From Acidobacteriota bacterium (GTDB lineage Bacteria; Acidobacteriota; Terriglobia; UBA7540), in assembly GCA_021787735.1 (NCBI GenBank), contig JAJYLL010000042.1, positions 1 through 39,006 of the forward strand: a stretch of 39,006 nt of DNA, in the 5' to 3' direction. A program made the translations under genes and the position numbers. Under the pieces are notes generated by a model. It was not told the DNA's origin. It saw only the letters and a program-made list of their open reading frames with translations, and did no database searches. Shown here one piece after another: positions 8,473 to 16,956 of this stretch. Every line of letters begins with the position of its first letter. The stretch's first letter is position 1.

Positions 8473-8566
8473 CCTGTCATGCCGGGCTGCCCTCCGGGGA
8501 GCAACAATTCTCAAGGGCGGCAAATTCCCAACGAGAGAAGCGATTTCACTTGCCCGGCATGACAGG
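8473..8566. repeat. 15-bp perfect inverted repeat spanning 94 bp (MITE/REP-like)
   Basis: The arm CCTGTCATGCCGGGC at 8473-8487 is repeated as its exact reverse complement at 8552-8566, with 64 bases between. It sits entirely in the gap between two same-strand genes and has no T-tract after it, so it is not a canonical terminator. The palindromic ends with a short non-coding interior are the form of a small dispersed element, but no second copy occurs in this window. Confidence 0.7.
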
Positions 8567-8709
8567 CCTTTCCTGCTTTTCGATTCCACACTCCTCAATA
8601 GAGATTGACGATTTTCACCGAAAGAAGTTCCCCTCTCCTCGGGGTGTGATATCTTCTGCTTAACCGAAGCGTTGATTCAGCCTTGTGCGGGAAGAAGGAG
8701 GCGTGTGCG

Positions 8710-10599
8710 ATGAAGGATATAACCACCCGTAACTCTGAACCTCAAATCTCACAGCGCGAACCTGGAACGACCCCGCCGGCGGAAGGCATGGCCTTGCCCC
8801 CAGAGGATTCCACTTGGACAATTGAGGGAACCGGAGGCGAACTGGTCGTGGCCCAAGCCAGGGCGGCAGGGGTGAAATATATCTTTGCCAACCCCGGATC
8901 GTTTGAATCTGGTTTGTTTGACGCCCTGACGGATGCTCCGGAAATGCACGTGATTCTGGGCCTTCATGAGGGGCTTGTGTTGTCCATGGCCGATGGTTAT
9001 CACAAGGCGACAGGCAAACCGGCTTTTGTTAACGTGCACGCGGTGGTGGGATCGGCGCAGATGATGGGCCAACTTTACAACGCGCACTGGGACGGTTCCG
9101 CGCTGGTTGTGACGGCCGGCATGCTGGACAGCGAGACCGGCGGCGACGAGGTTGTCTTGGCAGCGCCGCCCGGCTTCAGTCAAAAAGAGATTGTGCGCCC
9201 GTTCACCAAGATGTGCTGGGAGGTCCGGGAGCCGGGTACGCTTCCCCTGATGATCCGGCGGGCGTTCAAAGAAGCCATGACCGAGCCCCAGGGGCCGGTC
9301 TATCTGGCGATGAAAGACATGGCGCTCGAAAGCAAGAACGTCCGTGGGACCGTGCTGCCTGCTGAACGCTTTCTGCTGAAGGGCCGAACGCGTCCGGCGA
9401 AGGCAGCGGTCGAGGCAGCAGCACGGATGCTGGTGGAAGCCAGGCGGCCGCTGCTGGTGATTGGTGACGATGTCTGGAAATCTGGAGCGCAGGCGGAACT
9501 TTTGGTGCTTTCAGAACAGTTGGGTTTGCCGGTTGCGGACCAGGTGACCGCACAGGCCGAGATGGTAGCGAAGGGACTGACCATAGACTCTCCGTTTCGA
9601 TCGTACCACTGCTTCCCGGTCCGCCATCCCCATTACCTGGGCAACTTCCGTGCGAATTCGGATTGGATGAAGCGCGGAGTGGATTTGGTGGTTTGCATCG
9701 GCAGCAGGGACTTTGGCGATCGCGCGGCGTTGCAGACCCACGATGTGCCTGCGGGCGCGCGCGTGATACGCATCGGGATAAATACTTCCGCGATGGGCCG
9801 CAACTACCCCACGGACCTGGCACTGGTTGGTGACATTAAGGAATCGCTGGTGGAAATCCTGGAAGCGGTAACAAGCTTTCTTTCGCCAGAGCGCCGCATG
9901 AAAATCGCGGCAGAACGCTCGGCGGAGGTTTCGGCTTTTACGGCAGAATCAACGGAGCGGGCTCGCGCAGCGGAGCAGAAGAATTTTGGACAGTCGCCGA
10001 TCCATCCGGATGAATTATCGCAGGTGCTGGCGGAATCGCTGGAGGCCAACGCCGTTCTGGTCTGCGAAAACATCACCGCTCCGTACAGGCCCTTTGCCTT
10101 TGGTTTTCGCGATGACGAACAGATGTTTTTGGGCACGGCAGGATCCAGCCTTGGCTGGGGCGTGGGCGCGGCTACGGGTGCGAAGCTGGGAATGCCGGAC
10201 CGCCAGGTTGTGTGTTTTATCGGTGATGGCGCCGTCATGTACAGCGCCGCAGGGTTCTGGACGCAGGCTCGATACAACATTCCTGTGCTGACCGTGGTGG
10301 CGAACAACCGCAATTACCAGACGGTGCGGCTCGTTTATCACGGCTATAAGGGCAGAATGGCAACCCGGGGGCATTACGCTGCGACATACCTGGGAGAACC
10401 TGACATTGATTTTGTCGCGTTGGGCAAGAGCCAGGGTGTGAACGGTGAGAAAGTCGATCATCCGTCGCAGCTCAAGCCGGCGCTTGATCGCGGAAAGAGC
10501 GCCACGCGCGCAGGCAAGCCTTACCTGATTGAAGTTGCGACGGCTCGCTCCGGGCCAGGTGCTGAATCTGTCTGGTATGAGCACATGGATTTGTCGTAG
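8710..10599 (+). CDS. Thiamine-diphosphate enzyme, acetolactate synthase/benzoylformate decarboxylase-like
   Basis: A 629-residue member of the ThDP decarboxylase/carboligase superfamily. The N-terminal pyrimidine-binding domain carries FANPGSFESGL and the catalytic glutamate E87 in LGLHEGL. A central domain (about 210-350) has the DHS-like VIGDDVWKSG motif. The C-terminal pyrophosphate domain has the diphosphate-Mg motif starting GDG at 505-507 and ending NN at 532-533. The first ~35 residues are a low-complexity polar extension not needed for the fold. The ATG at 8710 has AAGGAGG about eight bases upstream; the GTG at 8683 is disfavoured. No small regulatory subunit or ilv gene is nearby, so branched-chain synthesis is unlikely; a 2-keto acid decarboxylase or lyase is more likely. 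Substrate unknown. A Gfo/Idh/MocA gene follows after 119 bases. Confidence 0.88.
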   Translation: MKDITTRNSEPQISQREPGTTPPAEGMALPPEDSTWTIEGTGGELVVAQARAAGVKYIFANPGSFESGLFDALTDAPEMHVILGLHEGLVLSMADGYHKATGKPAFVNVHAVVGSAQMMGQLYNAHWDGSALVVTAGMLDSETGGDEVVLAAPPGFSQKEIVRPFTKMCWEVREPGTLPLMIRRAFKEAMTEPQGPVYLAMKDMALESKNVRGTVLPAERFLLKGRTRPAKAAVEAAARMLVEARRPLLVIGDDVWKSGAQAELLVLSEQLGLPVADQVTAQAEMVAKGLTIDSPFRSYHCFPVRHPHYLGNFRANSDWMKRGVDLVVCIGSRDFGDRAALQTHDVPAGARVIRIGINTSAMGRNYPTDLALVGDIKESLVEILEAVTSFLSPERRMKIAAERSAEVSAFTAESTERARAAEQKNFGQSPIHPDELSQVLAESLEANAVLVCENITAPYRPFAFGFRDDEQMFLGTAGSSLGWGVGAATGAKLGMPDRQVVCFIGDGAVMYSAAGFWTQARYNIPVLTVVANNRNYQTVRLVYHGYKGRMATRGHYAATYLGEPDIDFVALGKSQGVNGEKVDHPSQLKPALDRGKSATRAGKPYLIEVATARSGPGAESVWYEHMDLS

Positions 10600-10718
10600 G
10601 ATTCGGAAGCGAAGCAGAGAAGCATCGGGATTCTCAAACGAAAACCGTTCCGGGCCACCGGCCTGCCGTATAATGGCGGAACCTGACGCGGGAACACAAG
10701 CTGATTTCAGGAGGTGTT

Positions 10719-12137
10719 ATGAGCGGTACTGAGAAAGAGGAAAAGAGGAACTCACTCGACACGGCGGCCAAAGCGGGCGCAGGACTTGGCATTCCAGCCG
10801 CGATAACGTTTATTACACGGCCGGAAAGGGTTTTCGGGGCCAATGACCGTGTGCGAGTTGGCGTTTGCGGTATTCGCGGGCAGGGGTTCACGCACGTTGA
10901 AGAATACGCGCAATTGGAGAACGTCGAGGTTGCGGCGGTCTGCGACGTGGATGAAAACATCATTGCCGGCCGCCTGTCGGACATGGACAAGATGGCGCTG
11001 TCTCGGCCAAAGACCTATATTGATGCGCGAAAGTTGATGGAAGACAAATCCATCGACGCGATTTCCATCGCAACACCTAACCATTGGCACTCGCTGCTTG
11101 CCATCTGGGGCTGCCAGGCCGGCAAGGACGTTTACGTGGAAAAACCGTGCTCGCACAACTGGTGGGACGGCCACCAGCTTGTGAAAGCCGCCGAAAAGTA
11201 CAACCGGATTGTCCAGCACGGAACCAATTCCAGATCAGATGGAGCGATCATCGAGGAGGTCCGGCAACTTCGTGACGGGCTGATTGGCGAAGTCTATCTC
11301 GCGCGAGGCCTCTGTTTCAACCACCGTGATACCATCGGCCACACGCCCGTGGAACCGGTCCCTGAAGGCGTCCACTATGACCTGTGGACAGGCCCGGCGC
11401 CGCTCCATGAATTTACGCGTAACCATTTCCATTACAACTGGCACTGGTTCTGGAATTACGGCAACGGCGACATTGGCAACCAGGGCATTCACCAGATGGA
11501 CGTCGCCCGCTGGGGGCTGGGCGTGGGCTTTCCGAACAAAGTGTCCGCCATCGGCGGACATTTCATGTTCCGCGACGACCAGCAGACTCCCAATACCCTG
11601 AACTCCGTTTTTGAATTCGAGATGCCGGACGGGAAGCGCAAGATGCTGGAATTTGAGGTGCGGCACTGGTGGACTAACCACGAGGCCTCGATTGGTACGC
11701 CCGGATTCGGGGTTGCAATCCCCGGCTTCATTGGTCCACCAAGAAAAGAGCCTCGGCGGCCGCATGGTCCTTTCAACACTGTTGGCAACATCTTCTACGG
11801 TTCAAAGGGTTATACGGCGTCAGACAATGAAGGTTCTGCTTCTTACCGATCGTGGCTTGGACCCGCACACGAACCTGGGCCAAGCGCCATTCGCAGCGGT
11901 AACAACTGGGCTAATTTCATTGATTGCGTCCGCAGCCGTAAGAAAGAAAACCTGAATGCGCCGATTGAGGAGGGACACATCTCCTGCACGCTCGTTCACC
12001 TGGCGAACGCTTCCTACCGGCTGGGCCGCACCCTGAATTTTGACCCCGTGAAGCAGGAAGTGATCGGGGACGACGAAGCGAACCGCGTCCTGCGCGGGCA
12101 CTATCGGGAGCCTTTTGTTGTGCGGGAGGAAGTGTAG
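10719..12137 (+). CDS. Gfo/Idh/MocA-family oxidoreductase with degenerate Tat-like N-terminus
   Basis: A 472-residue NAD(P)-dependent sugar or cyclitol dehydrogenase-like protein. After a leader come the Rossmann VGVCGIRGQG (about 48-56), VCDVDE, and the hallmark EKPCSHN (EKP at 141-143), with the catalytic GDIGNQGIHQMD block in the C-terminal domain. The large Trp-rich insertion (NWHWFWNYG, RHWWTNHE) is typical of the secreted acidobacterial and planctomycete members. Those normally begin with a Tat motif RRxFL; here the equivalent reads EKRNSLDTAAKAG, so the second arginine pair is lost and the following region is only weakly hydrophobic. Export is therefore doubtful. AGGAGGTG lies six bases before the ATG, and a TATAAT at 10669-10674 may give it its own promoter. 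Substrate unknown. Confidence 0.9.
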   Translation: MSGTEKEEKRNSLDTAAKAGAGLGIPAAITFITRPERVFGANDRVRVGVCGIRGQGFTHVEEYAQLENVEVAAVCDVDENIIAGRLSDMDKMALSRPKTYIDARKLMEDKSIDAISIATPNHWHSLLAIWGCQAGKDVYVEKPCSHNWWDGHQLVKAAEKYNRIVQHGTNSRSDGAIIEEVRQLRDGLIGEVYLARGLCFNHRDTIGHTPVEPVPEGVHYDLWTGPAPLHEFTRNHFHYNWHWFWNYGNGDIGNQGIHQMDVARWGLGVGFPNKVSAIGGHFMFRDDQQTPNTLNSVFEFEMPDGKRKMLEFEVRHWWTNHEASIGTPGFGVAIPGFIGPPRKEPRRPHGPFNTVGNIFYGSKGYTASDNEGSASYRSWLGPAHEPGPSAIRSGNNWANFIDCVRSRKKENLNAPIEEGHISCTLVHLANASYRLGRTLNFDPVKQEVIGDDEANRVLRGHYREPFVVREEV

Positions 12138-12281
12138 CCATTCGGGCCCATATTGCGCATTTCGGAGTGCCACTGAACCCGCTCGCAAGTGCGCGCGCTG
12201 TGCGCTGATAATTCAAAAGTGAGAGCGTGGGGCTTCATGATATACTGCTTTTTTTGCCAGAGAGTTTTCTGCAGCTGCAAA

Positions 12282-12320
12282 GCGGGGGTAATTCAGCGGT
12301 AGAATGCCAGCTTCCCAAGC
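12282..12320 (+). pseudogene. 5' half of a tRNA-Gly, truncated after the anticodon loop
   Basis: The sequence has a canonical acceptor 5' strand GCGGGGG, D-arm ATTC...GAAT with AGCGGTA loop, and anticodon arm with loop TTCCCAA (CCC anticodon). After 12320 the 3' half is lost: no T-loop GTTCRA, no matching CCCCCGC and no CCA follow. A -10-like TATACT sits at 12241-12246. The last 11 bases, GCTTCCCAAGC at 12310-12320, recur at 12487-12497 inside the intact tRNA-Gly downstream. Confidence 0.8.
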
Positions 12321-12388
12321 GGGCGGTCGGTGTTGTATAGAGGTTTAAGACGTTGTTTTGCAGCAAGTTACAGACGGCGGTACACAAA

Positions 12389-12407
12389 TTGTGACCAGTT
12401 GTGACCA
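12389..12407. repeat. Tandem 9-bp repeat TTGTGACCA, 10-bp period
   Basis: TTGTGACCA occurs at 12389-12397 and again at 12399-12407, one helical turn apart, in the spacer between the broken and the intact tRNA-Gly. Same-face repeats of this type can be arm-type or operator protein sites, but no cognate gene is present and the function is unknown. Confidence 0.6.
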
Positions 12408-12457
12408 ATTTAACGCACCGTTTTCATGTGTATACGCTTTGATTGGGCGCGAAATGG

Positions 12458-12533
12458 GCGGGAGTAGCTCAGTTGGTAGAGCACTGGCTTCCCAAGCCGG
12501 GGGTCGCGGGTTCAAGCCCCGTCTCCCGCTCCA
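12458..12533 (+). tRNA. tRNA-Gly(CCC)
   Basis: The acceptor strands GCGGGAG (12458-12464) and CTCCCGC (12523-12529) pair fully, with discriminator T and encoded CCA at 12531-12533. The anticodon stem is CTGGC/GCCGG with loop TTCCCAA at 12489-12495, giving anticodon CCC at 12491-12493, which reads GGG glycine codons. The T-arm has the GGTTCAAGCC form. It is intact, unlike the copy 176 bases upstream. Confidence 0.97.
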
Positions 12534-12716
12534 TCTTTTCAATAGGTCACAGCTCTCAGCGAGTATCCTTGAACCGATTTCCTTAAAAACATCGATAAAC
12601 GGTAGCTTTCCACAATATTACGCAAGGCACACCTATCGTTCTGCCGTAGGCTGTGGCTACTGAATACGCAACGCGGCGCCTCGGCGATTGACTGCTGCTT
12701 TGGCAGCTAAAAGCCG

Positions 12717-14168
12717 CTAGATGTGGCCGCTCTCTTCGGGTCCCATTCGCTCAGTCCCGGTCATGAGACTGACACTGATCGCCACAACAAAGTTCAGGAC
12801 GAGGGCAACAAACCCCGCGTTCAACCCCATGATGGGATCTCTTCCGCTCAAGGTGAGAAATGTGACCGTTGCAATTCCCAAAATCAGCCCGCAGAAAACT
12901 CCGGACGTGCTGGCGCGGCTCCAGTAAAGTCCCAGCACAACGCCGGGGAAGAACTGCGTTACTCCGGCATACCCGAGCAACAGTAGTGCCACAATGGTGC
13001 GGGCGCCCGAGAGCGCAAAAAGCAGCGCCACCGCCATCAACACCACCGAGGCCACTTTAGCCAGTTTTGCGACCCCGTCATCGCTCATCGATGGTGCAAA
13101 AATGGGCCGGAAGAAGTTCTTCGCGAACAGAGTGGAGGCGGTCAGAATCAGAATGGCTGAAGGTACCATGGCCGTCAGCGCGCCCGCTCCACCCACCACC
13201 CCCAGAAACCAGGGCGGGAATGTCTTCTGCACTACGGTCAGCAATGAAAGATCGCCATCCTTAAGCCCTGGGACAACCAGGAGGGCGGCAAAACCCGCGA
13301 AGAAGATCAGAGGCAGCAACAGCGAATAGAGCGGCATCACCACTGCATTTCGCCGCAAGGTATCGGCGCTCTTGGCGGTGAAGCTGGCTCCGAAATTGTG
13401 CGGCCACATATAAACGCCTAATGAAGTGAGCAGGACTGTGGAAATGAACCAGGCATGTCCCATGGTGTGTGTGGGGCCGGGCATCGTCAAATGCGCGGGG
13501 TGGGCGCGAATAATCGCTCTGAACATGGGGCCGAATCCGCCGAACCAGTGGTAGGGAATGAAAATGCCGATCACCAACGCTGCGGCAAGCAGCAGAACGT
13601 CTTTCAGCACGCTCACCATCGCCACAGCTCGAATGCCGCTGGCAAAAACAAAGCCAGCCACAAGCGCTCCTCCAATCATCATGGCCGCCTTGCGATGGAT
13701 TTCACCGAAACTTGCCACTTCCACAATAATTCCCATCCCTTTCAATTGCAGTTGCAGATAGGGAACAATGAACACCACTCCCACGGCGGCAACCAGAGCG
13801 GCGAGGACCTTGCTCCCGTAGCGCTTTTCAAAGAAGTCCGATTGCGTCTGCAATCCTTGCGCCCGGGCGGTCTCCCAAAGCTGCGGAAGGATATAGAACG
13901 ACACCACATACCCAAGTATGAGGTAGGCTAGAATATAGAGTGTTGGGCCGCCGCGCGAATAGGCCCAGCCGCTGGCGCCGAGAAATGAAAACGTGGTATA
14001 GACCTCTCCCGCCATCAGCAGCCATACCAGTACCACTCCAAAACCACGATTGGCAACCGTCCACTGCTCGAGGTCCATCCTTCTGCTCGCGCCGGCCCTG
14101 AATCCGATGAACGTGCCAAGGCCGACAATTGCAAGAATAATGAGAAGCGCGATGGCGGAAGGGCTCAT
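12717..14168 (-). CDS. Sodium:solute symporter (SSF/SLC5 family), MctP-like
   Basis: A 483-residue inner-membrane transporter with about 13 hydrophobic segments. It opens with a helix and a charged loop (GASRRMDLEQWTVANRGFG), then LMAGEVYTTFSFLGASGWAYSRGG, the first-helix region that forms the sodium and substrate sites in this superfamily, and YGSKVLAALVAAVGVVF later. The order and the DUF3311 partner resemble monocarboxylate permeases of the MctP type, which import lactate, pyruvate or similar acids with sodium or protons. The start at 14168 overlaps the stop of the DUF3311 gene by four bases (ATGA), implying translational coupling. Substrate is inferred only. The divergent acyl-CoA-ligase gene could act on an acid brought in by this carrier. 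Confidence 0.9.
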   Translation of the reverse strand: MSPSAIALLIILAIVGLGTFIGFRAGASRRMDLEQWTVANRGFGVVLVWLLMAGEVYTTFSFLGASGWAYSRGGPTLYILAYLILGYVVSFYILPQLWETARAQGLQTQSDFFEKRYGSKVLAALVAAVGVVFIVPYLQLQLKGMGIIVEVASFGEIHRKAAMMIGGALVAGFVFASGIRAVAMVSVLKDVLLLAAALVIGIFIPYHWFGGFGPMFRAIIRAHPAHLTMPGPTHTMGHAWFISTVLLTSLGVYMWPHNFGASFTAKSADTLRRNAVVMPLYSLLLPLIFFAGFAALLVVPGLKDGDLSLLTVVQKTFPPWFLGVVGGAGALTAMVPSAILILTASTLFAKNFFRPIFAPSMSDDGVAKLAKVASVVLMAVALLFALSGARTIVALLLLGYAGVTQFFPGVVLGLYWSRASTSGVFCGLILGIATVTFLTLSGRDPIMGLNAGFVALVLNFVVAISVSLMTGTERMGPEESGHI

Positions 14169-14401
14169 CGTGCTCCATCCTGATGTCCGCCCGGATGGTG
14201 CGAAACGGCCCGCTTTTCAAATAGGTAGGCGCCCCACAGGCAGAGTGGGGTCAGCAGGATCCAAAGCATTAACCAGAAGATGTTAAACGGAAAGCCCCCT
14301 ACAAGGGGGTAGATTCGATCCCACAAGGGGACGGTAAAGCACATTCCCACAAAGGGAATCAGGCCCAGCAGCAGGGCGGGCAAGGTTGGCTTTCGCACCA
14401 T
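14165..14401 (-). CDS. DUF3311 small membrane subunit of the symporter
   Basis: A 78-residue protein with two hydrophobic helices (about 8-25 and 38-60) joined by a PLWDRIYPLVGGFPFN loop; the PFNIFWLMLWI block and the closing LFEKRA are the DUF3311 signature. DUF3311 proteins are almost always encoded directly before an SSF-family symporter and are presumed to help its assembly or activity. The stop overlaps the symporter start by four bases. The N-terminal MVRKP precedes the first helix, so both ends probably face the cytoplasm. Confidence 0.88.
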   Translation of the reverse strand: MVRKPTLPALLLGLIPFVGMCFTVPLWDRIYPLVGGFPFNIFWLMLWILLTPLCLWGAYLFEKRAVSHHPGGHQDGAR

Positions 14402-14694
14402 GATTGTATCTCTCTCAGGGCGCAGCGCACATGCTACCTTACAACCTTAACGTGCGCGTGCTCTCAATATTTTGCTTTCAGTCTTACCCATCGCCCGAAG
14501 GATTATACGACAGGACCAGTAAGCCAGGTTGAAATTGAGGGGCTCAGGTCAGCTTGATCATCATGGGCTTACTCCGGGCGCGACTGATGAGGGAGATGCC
14601 GCCCGGAAGCCTGAAAACGTATGCGGTGGGAACTGGCTATCAGGTACGGCCACAAGTGGACAACTCGGAGGCGACGACTTAAAGTGTCCATGTG
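14402..14694. other. Divergent intergenic region
   Basis: This 293-base gap separates the divergent DUF3311/symporter and AMP-ligase genes and must hold both promoters. I see no gene, tRNA or strong hairpin in it, and no convincing -35/-10 pair. Confidence 0.6.
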
Positions 14695-16218
14695 ATGAGC
14701 CACAAGAGCCATCTTCCGCTAATTGCTCGCGCCCTCCAGCATGGTGGGCGCACGGCTGTTGTCGATACGCAGGGGGCATTCACTTACAGCGAACTGCTGG
14801 ACGCTTCGTCGTGTGTGGCGACGGCGCTGCTGCTTGGACGCCAGGATCTTGAGGAAGAACGTGTGGCGTTTTTTGTGACGCCGGGGTTTCGCTGGGTTGC
14901 GGTTCAGTGGGGAATCTGGCGGGCCGGCGGCGTTGCCGTTCCGCTTCCGGTCGACTCGACAAGACCCGAACTCGATTACATTCTCGGCGACACAGGTGCC
15001 TCAATATTGCTGTCCGATGCTGAAGCGGAATCTCTGCTGGCGCCGCTTGCCGCAGCACGTAACATCCGCGCGCTGCCGCATGAACAGCTTCTCGCCTGCC
15101 AATCGGCAGAATTACCTGACGTCACCAGCGAGCGGCGCGCCATGATTCTCTACACCAGCGGCACGACGAACCGGCCAAAGGGCGTGGTCACCACCCACGG
15201 CAACATCGCAGCACAAATCGTGACCTTGGTGGAGGCATGGGAGTGGCGGGCGGACGACCGGATTCTTCTATGTTTGCCACTGCACCACGTGCACGGAATT
15301 ATCAATGTTGTTTCCTGTGCGCTGTGGTCGGGTGCAACCTGCGAGATGCTGCCTCGCTTCGAGTCGAATGCAGTGTGGGAACGTATTTATGGTGGCAGAA
15401 TTACTCTGTTCATGGCAGTGCCGACCATCTATGTGAAGCTTATCGGCGCATGGGAGGCAGCTCAACCAGAGCGCCGCGCTGCTCTGAGCCGGGCCTGCGG
15501 CAAATTGCGTTTAATGGTGTCGGGCTCAGCCGCGCTGCTGGTTAGCACGCTCGAACGCTGGAAGGAAATCAGCGGCCACGCCCTGCTGGAGCGCTACGGC
15601 ATGACGGAGATTGGCATGGCCCTGTCAAATCCGTTGCACGGCATGCGCATACCCGGCAGCGTCGGCACGCCGTTGCCGGGCGTCGAGGTACGCCTTGTGG
15701 ACGAGCAGGGTAAGCCCGTCGCACCCGGAACACCGGGCGAAATCGAAGTCCGAGGCCCGAGTGTGTTTGCAGAATACTGGGGCAAGCCCGACGCAACACG
15801 CGATGCCTTCCGCGATGGCTGGTTTTGCACGGGCGATACGGCAGTTGTCGAAAATGGGGTTTATCGCATCCTTGGGCGTACGAGCATTGAAATTCTCAAG
15901 ACGGGAGGACACAAGGTTTCCGCGCTGGAGATTGAGGAAACGCTGCGCGCGCATCCCGCCGTTGCCGAATGCGCTGTTGTGGGTGTGCCCGATGCCGAGT
16001 GGGGCGAGCGCATCGCCGCAGCCTTGGTGCTGAAGACTGGCAGAGCAATCGATCTGCCGTCCCTTCGTGCCTGGGCCAAAGAGTTTCTCGCGCCGTACAA
16101 ACTGCCTTCCCGGCTGCTCGTGTTGGATACGCTTCCACGCAATGCGATGGGAAAAGTGATGAAGCCCGCGGTGGCGGCGATGTTTCAAACCGTCGGTAGT
16201 GGCGACTCCGTCGTTTAG
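14695..16218 (+). CDS. AMP-dependent acyl-CoA synthetase, malonyl-CoA-synthetase-like
   Basis: A 507-residue ANL-superfamily ligase that activates a carboxylic acid to the acyl-adenylate and then to the CoA thioester. Motifs in order: P-loop ILYTSGTTNRPKG (151-163), LPLHHVHG (A4), SGSAAL, ERYGMTEIGM (A5), GWFCTGD (A7), the hinge region ILGRTSIEILKTGGHKVSALEIE (A8), and the catalytic lysine K487 in PRNAMGKVMK. The MTEIGMALSNP stretch followed by RIPGSVGTPLPGVEVR and the QWGIWRAGG motif resemble the MatB/ACSF3 malonyl-CoA synthetase group, so malonate or methylmalonate is the first guess. ATG 14695 is chosen over the adjacent GTG 14692; no strong ribosome site is visible. The gene is divergent from the symporter pair, which may supply its acid. 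Confidence 0.9.
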   Translation: MSHKSHLPLIARALQHGGRTAVVDTQGAFTYSELLDASSCVATALLLGRQDLEEERVAFFVTPGFRWVAVQWGIWRAGGVAVPLPVDSTRPELDYILGDTGASILLSDAEAESLLAPLAAARNIRALPHEQLLACQSAELPDVTSERRAMILYTSGTTNRPKGVVTTHGNIAAQIVTLVEAWEWRADDRILLCLPLHHVHGIINVVSCALWSGATCEMLPRFESNAVWERIYGGRITLFMAVPTIYVKLIGAWEAAQPERRAALSRACGKLRLMVSGSAALLVSTLERWKEISGHALLERYGMTEIGMALSNPLHGMRIPGSVGTPLPGVEVRLVDEQGKPVAPGTPGEIEVRGPSVFAEYWGKPDATRDAFRDGWFCTGDTAVVENGVYRILGRTSIEILKTGGHKVSALEIEETLRAHPAVAECAVVGVPDAEWGERIAAALVLKTGRAIDLPSLRAWAKEFLAPYKLPSRLLVLDTLPRNAMGKVMKPAVAAMFQTVGSGDSVV

Positions 16219-16464
16219 AACTGCCTTATTGACGAGCTTGTGCTTCTTTCAATATTTCCAAGTGGCCCGGCACTCGGGCGGAATTGGTAACCCCCTGGCA
16301 GTCAACCCTAACCGGTGCAGAATTGGCAGAATTGCGGGCTGCATTCAAAAGCTGGCAGATTCGGGCCGGGAACTAAAGTTCGGGGAGCCGGGTGATTCCG
16401 GCGAGAAGCGAGACAACCATCTATAGAAAGGAGGTGCATGGGATGGGTCCCGGGAAAATCTGCT

Positions 16465-16956
16465 CTAAACGTTAATCCCCAAAATGCTCAGGACCTTGCG
16501 TAGCGACTGCTGGACCCAACCGTTCTGATCAGTGACCCATCTGGTATCCCACTCGTATTTTTCCACCCACGACTCCTGACGGGTCCAGGCTTCGCGAAGC
16601 CTGGACCAGCAGCGGGACCTGAAGTCCGAATCCTTTTCCGTTTGACCTTTGAGCCTCGGCGGCAAGCTGTCCGGCAGTCCTTTCCCGTAGGGATAGGCGT
16701 CCTGTACGGATTCAATACCGAAGGACCAGCAGGCCCGCATCATAAGCAACTGCGATTCGTCCCTGCCTGTTCGGTCGCCCGCAAAGGCCGACGGAGGTTC
16801 CGAACGCAGACGCATCACGGGCACGAGCGACTCAAAGACAAAAAGGCCTGCCAGTGTCAGCAGCACATAAAGCCAGGTGTGGCTACCGTGTTTGCGTGGT
16901 GTGTCCTCAGGGGCAGGTCCGTAGAGGTCAGAAATTGGGGAGTACCGTCTGTCCAT
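16465..16956 (-). CDS. Hypothetical single-pass membrane protein
   Basis: A 163-residue protein I do not recognise. One hydrophobic segment lies at about 27-46 (TWLYVLLTLAGLFVFESLVP) after a short polar N-terminus with RRYSPISD. The remainder is polar and unusually rich in tryptophan, arginine and serine (for example EKYEWDTRWVTDQNGWVQQSL near the end), with two cysteines at about 76 and 115. The N-terminal tail of ~26 residues probably stays in the cytoplasm and the tryptophan-rich part outside. It is alone on its strand, facing the AMP-ligase gene tail to tail and with its start near 16956 pointing away from the DUF1080 operon. No ribosome site is strong. Confidence 0.6.
   Translation of the reverse strand: MDRRYSPISDLYGPAPEDTPRKHGSHTWLYVLLTLAGLFVFESLVPVMRLRSEPPSAFAGDRTGRDESQLLMMRACWSFGIESVQDAYPYGKGLPDSLPPRLKGQTEKDSDFRSRCWSRLREAWTRQESWVEKYEWDTRWVTDQNGWVQQSLRKVLSILGINV

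Noticed and set aside
12345..12542. Minus-strand 65-residue frame reading RRGLNPRPPAWEASALPTELL
   Set aside because: It is the antisense translation of the intact tRNA-Gly and its flank, a well-known annotation artefact.
12839..12854. Possible CRISPR or tandem array anywhere in the window
   Set aside because: No regularly spaced repeats with unique spacers were seen; only isolated pairs of short repeats.
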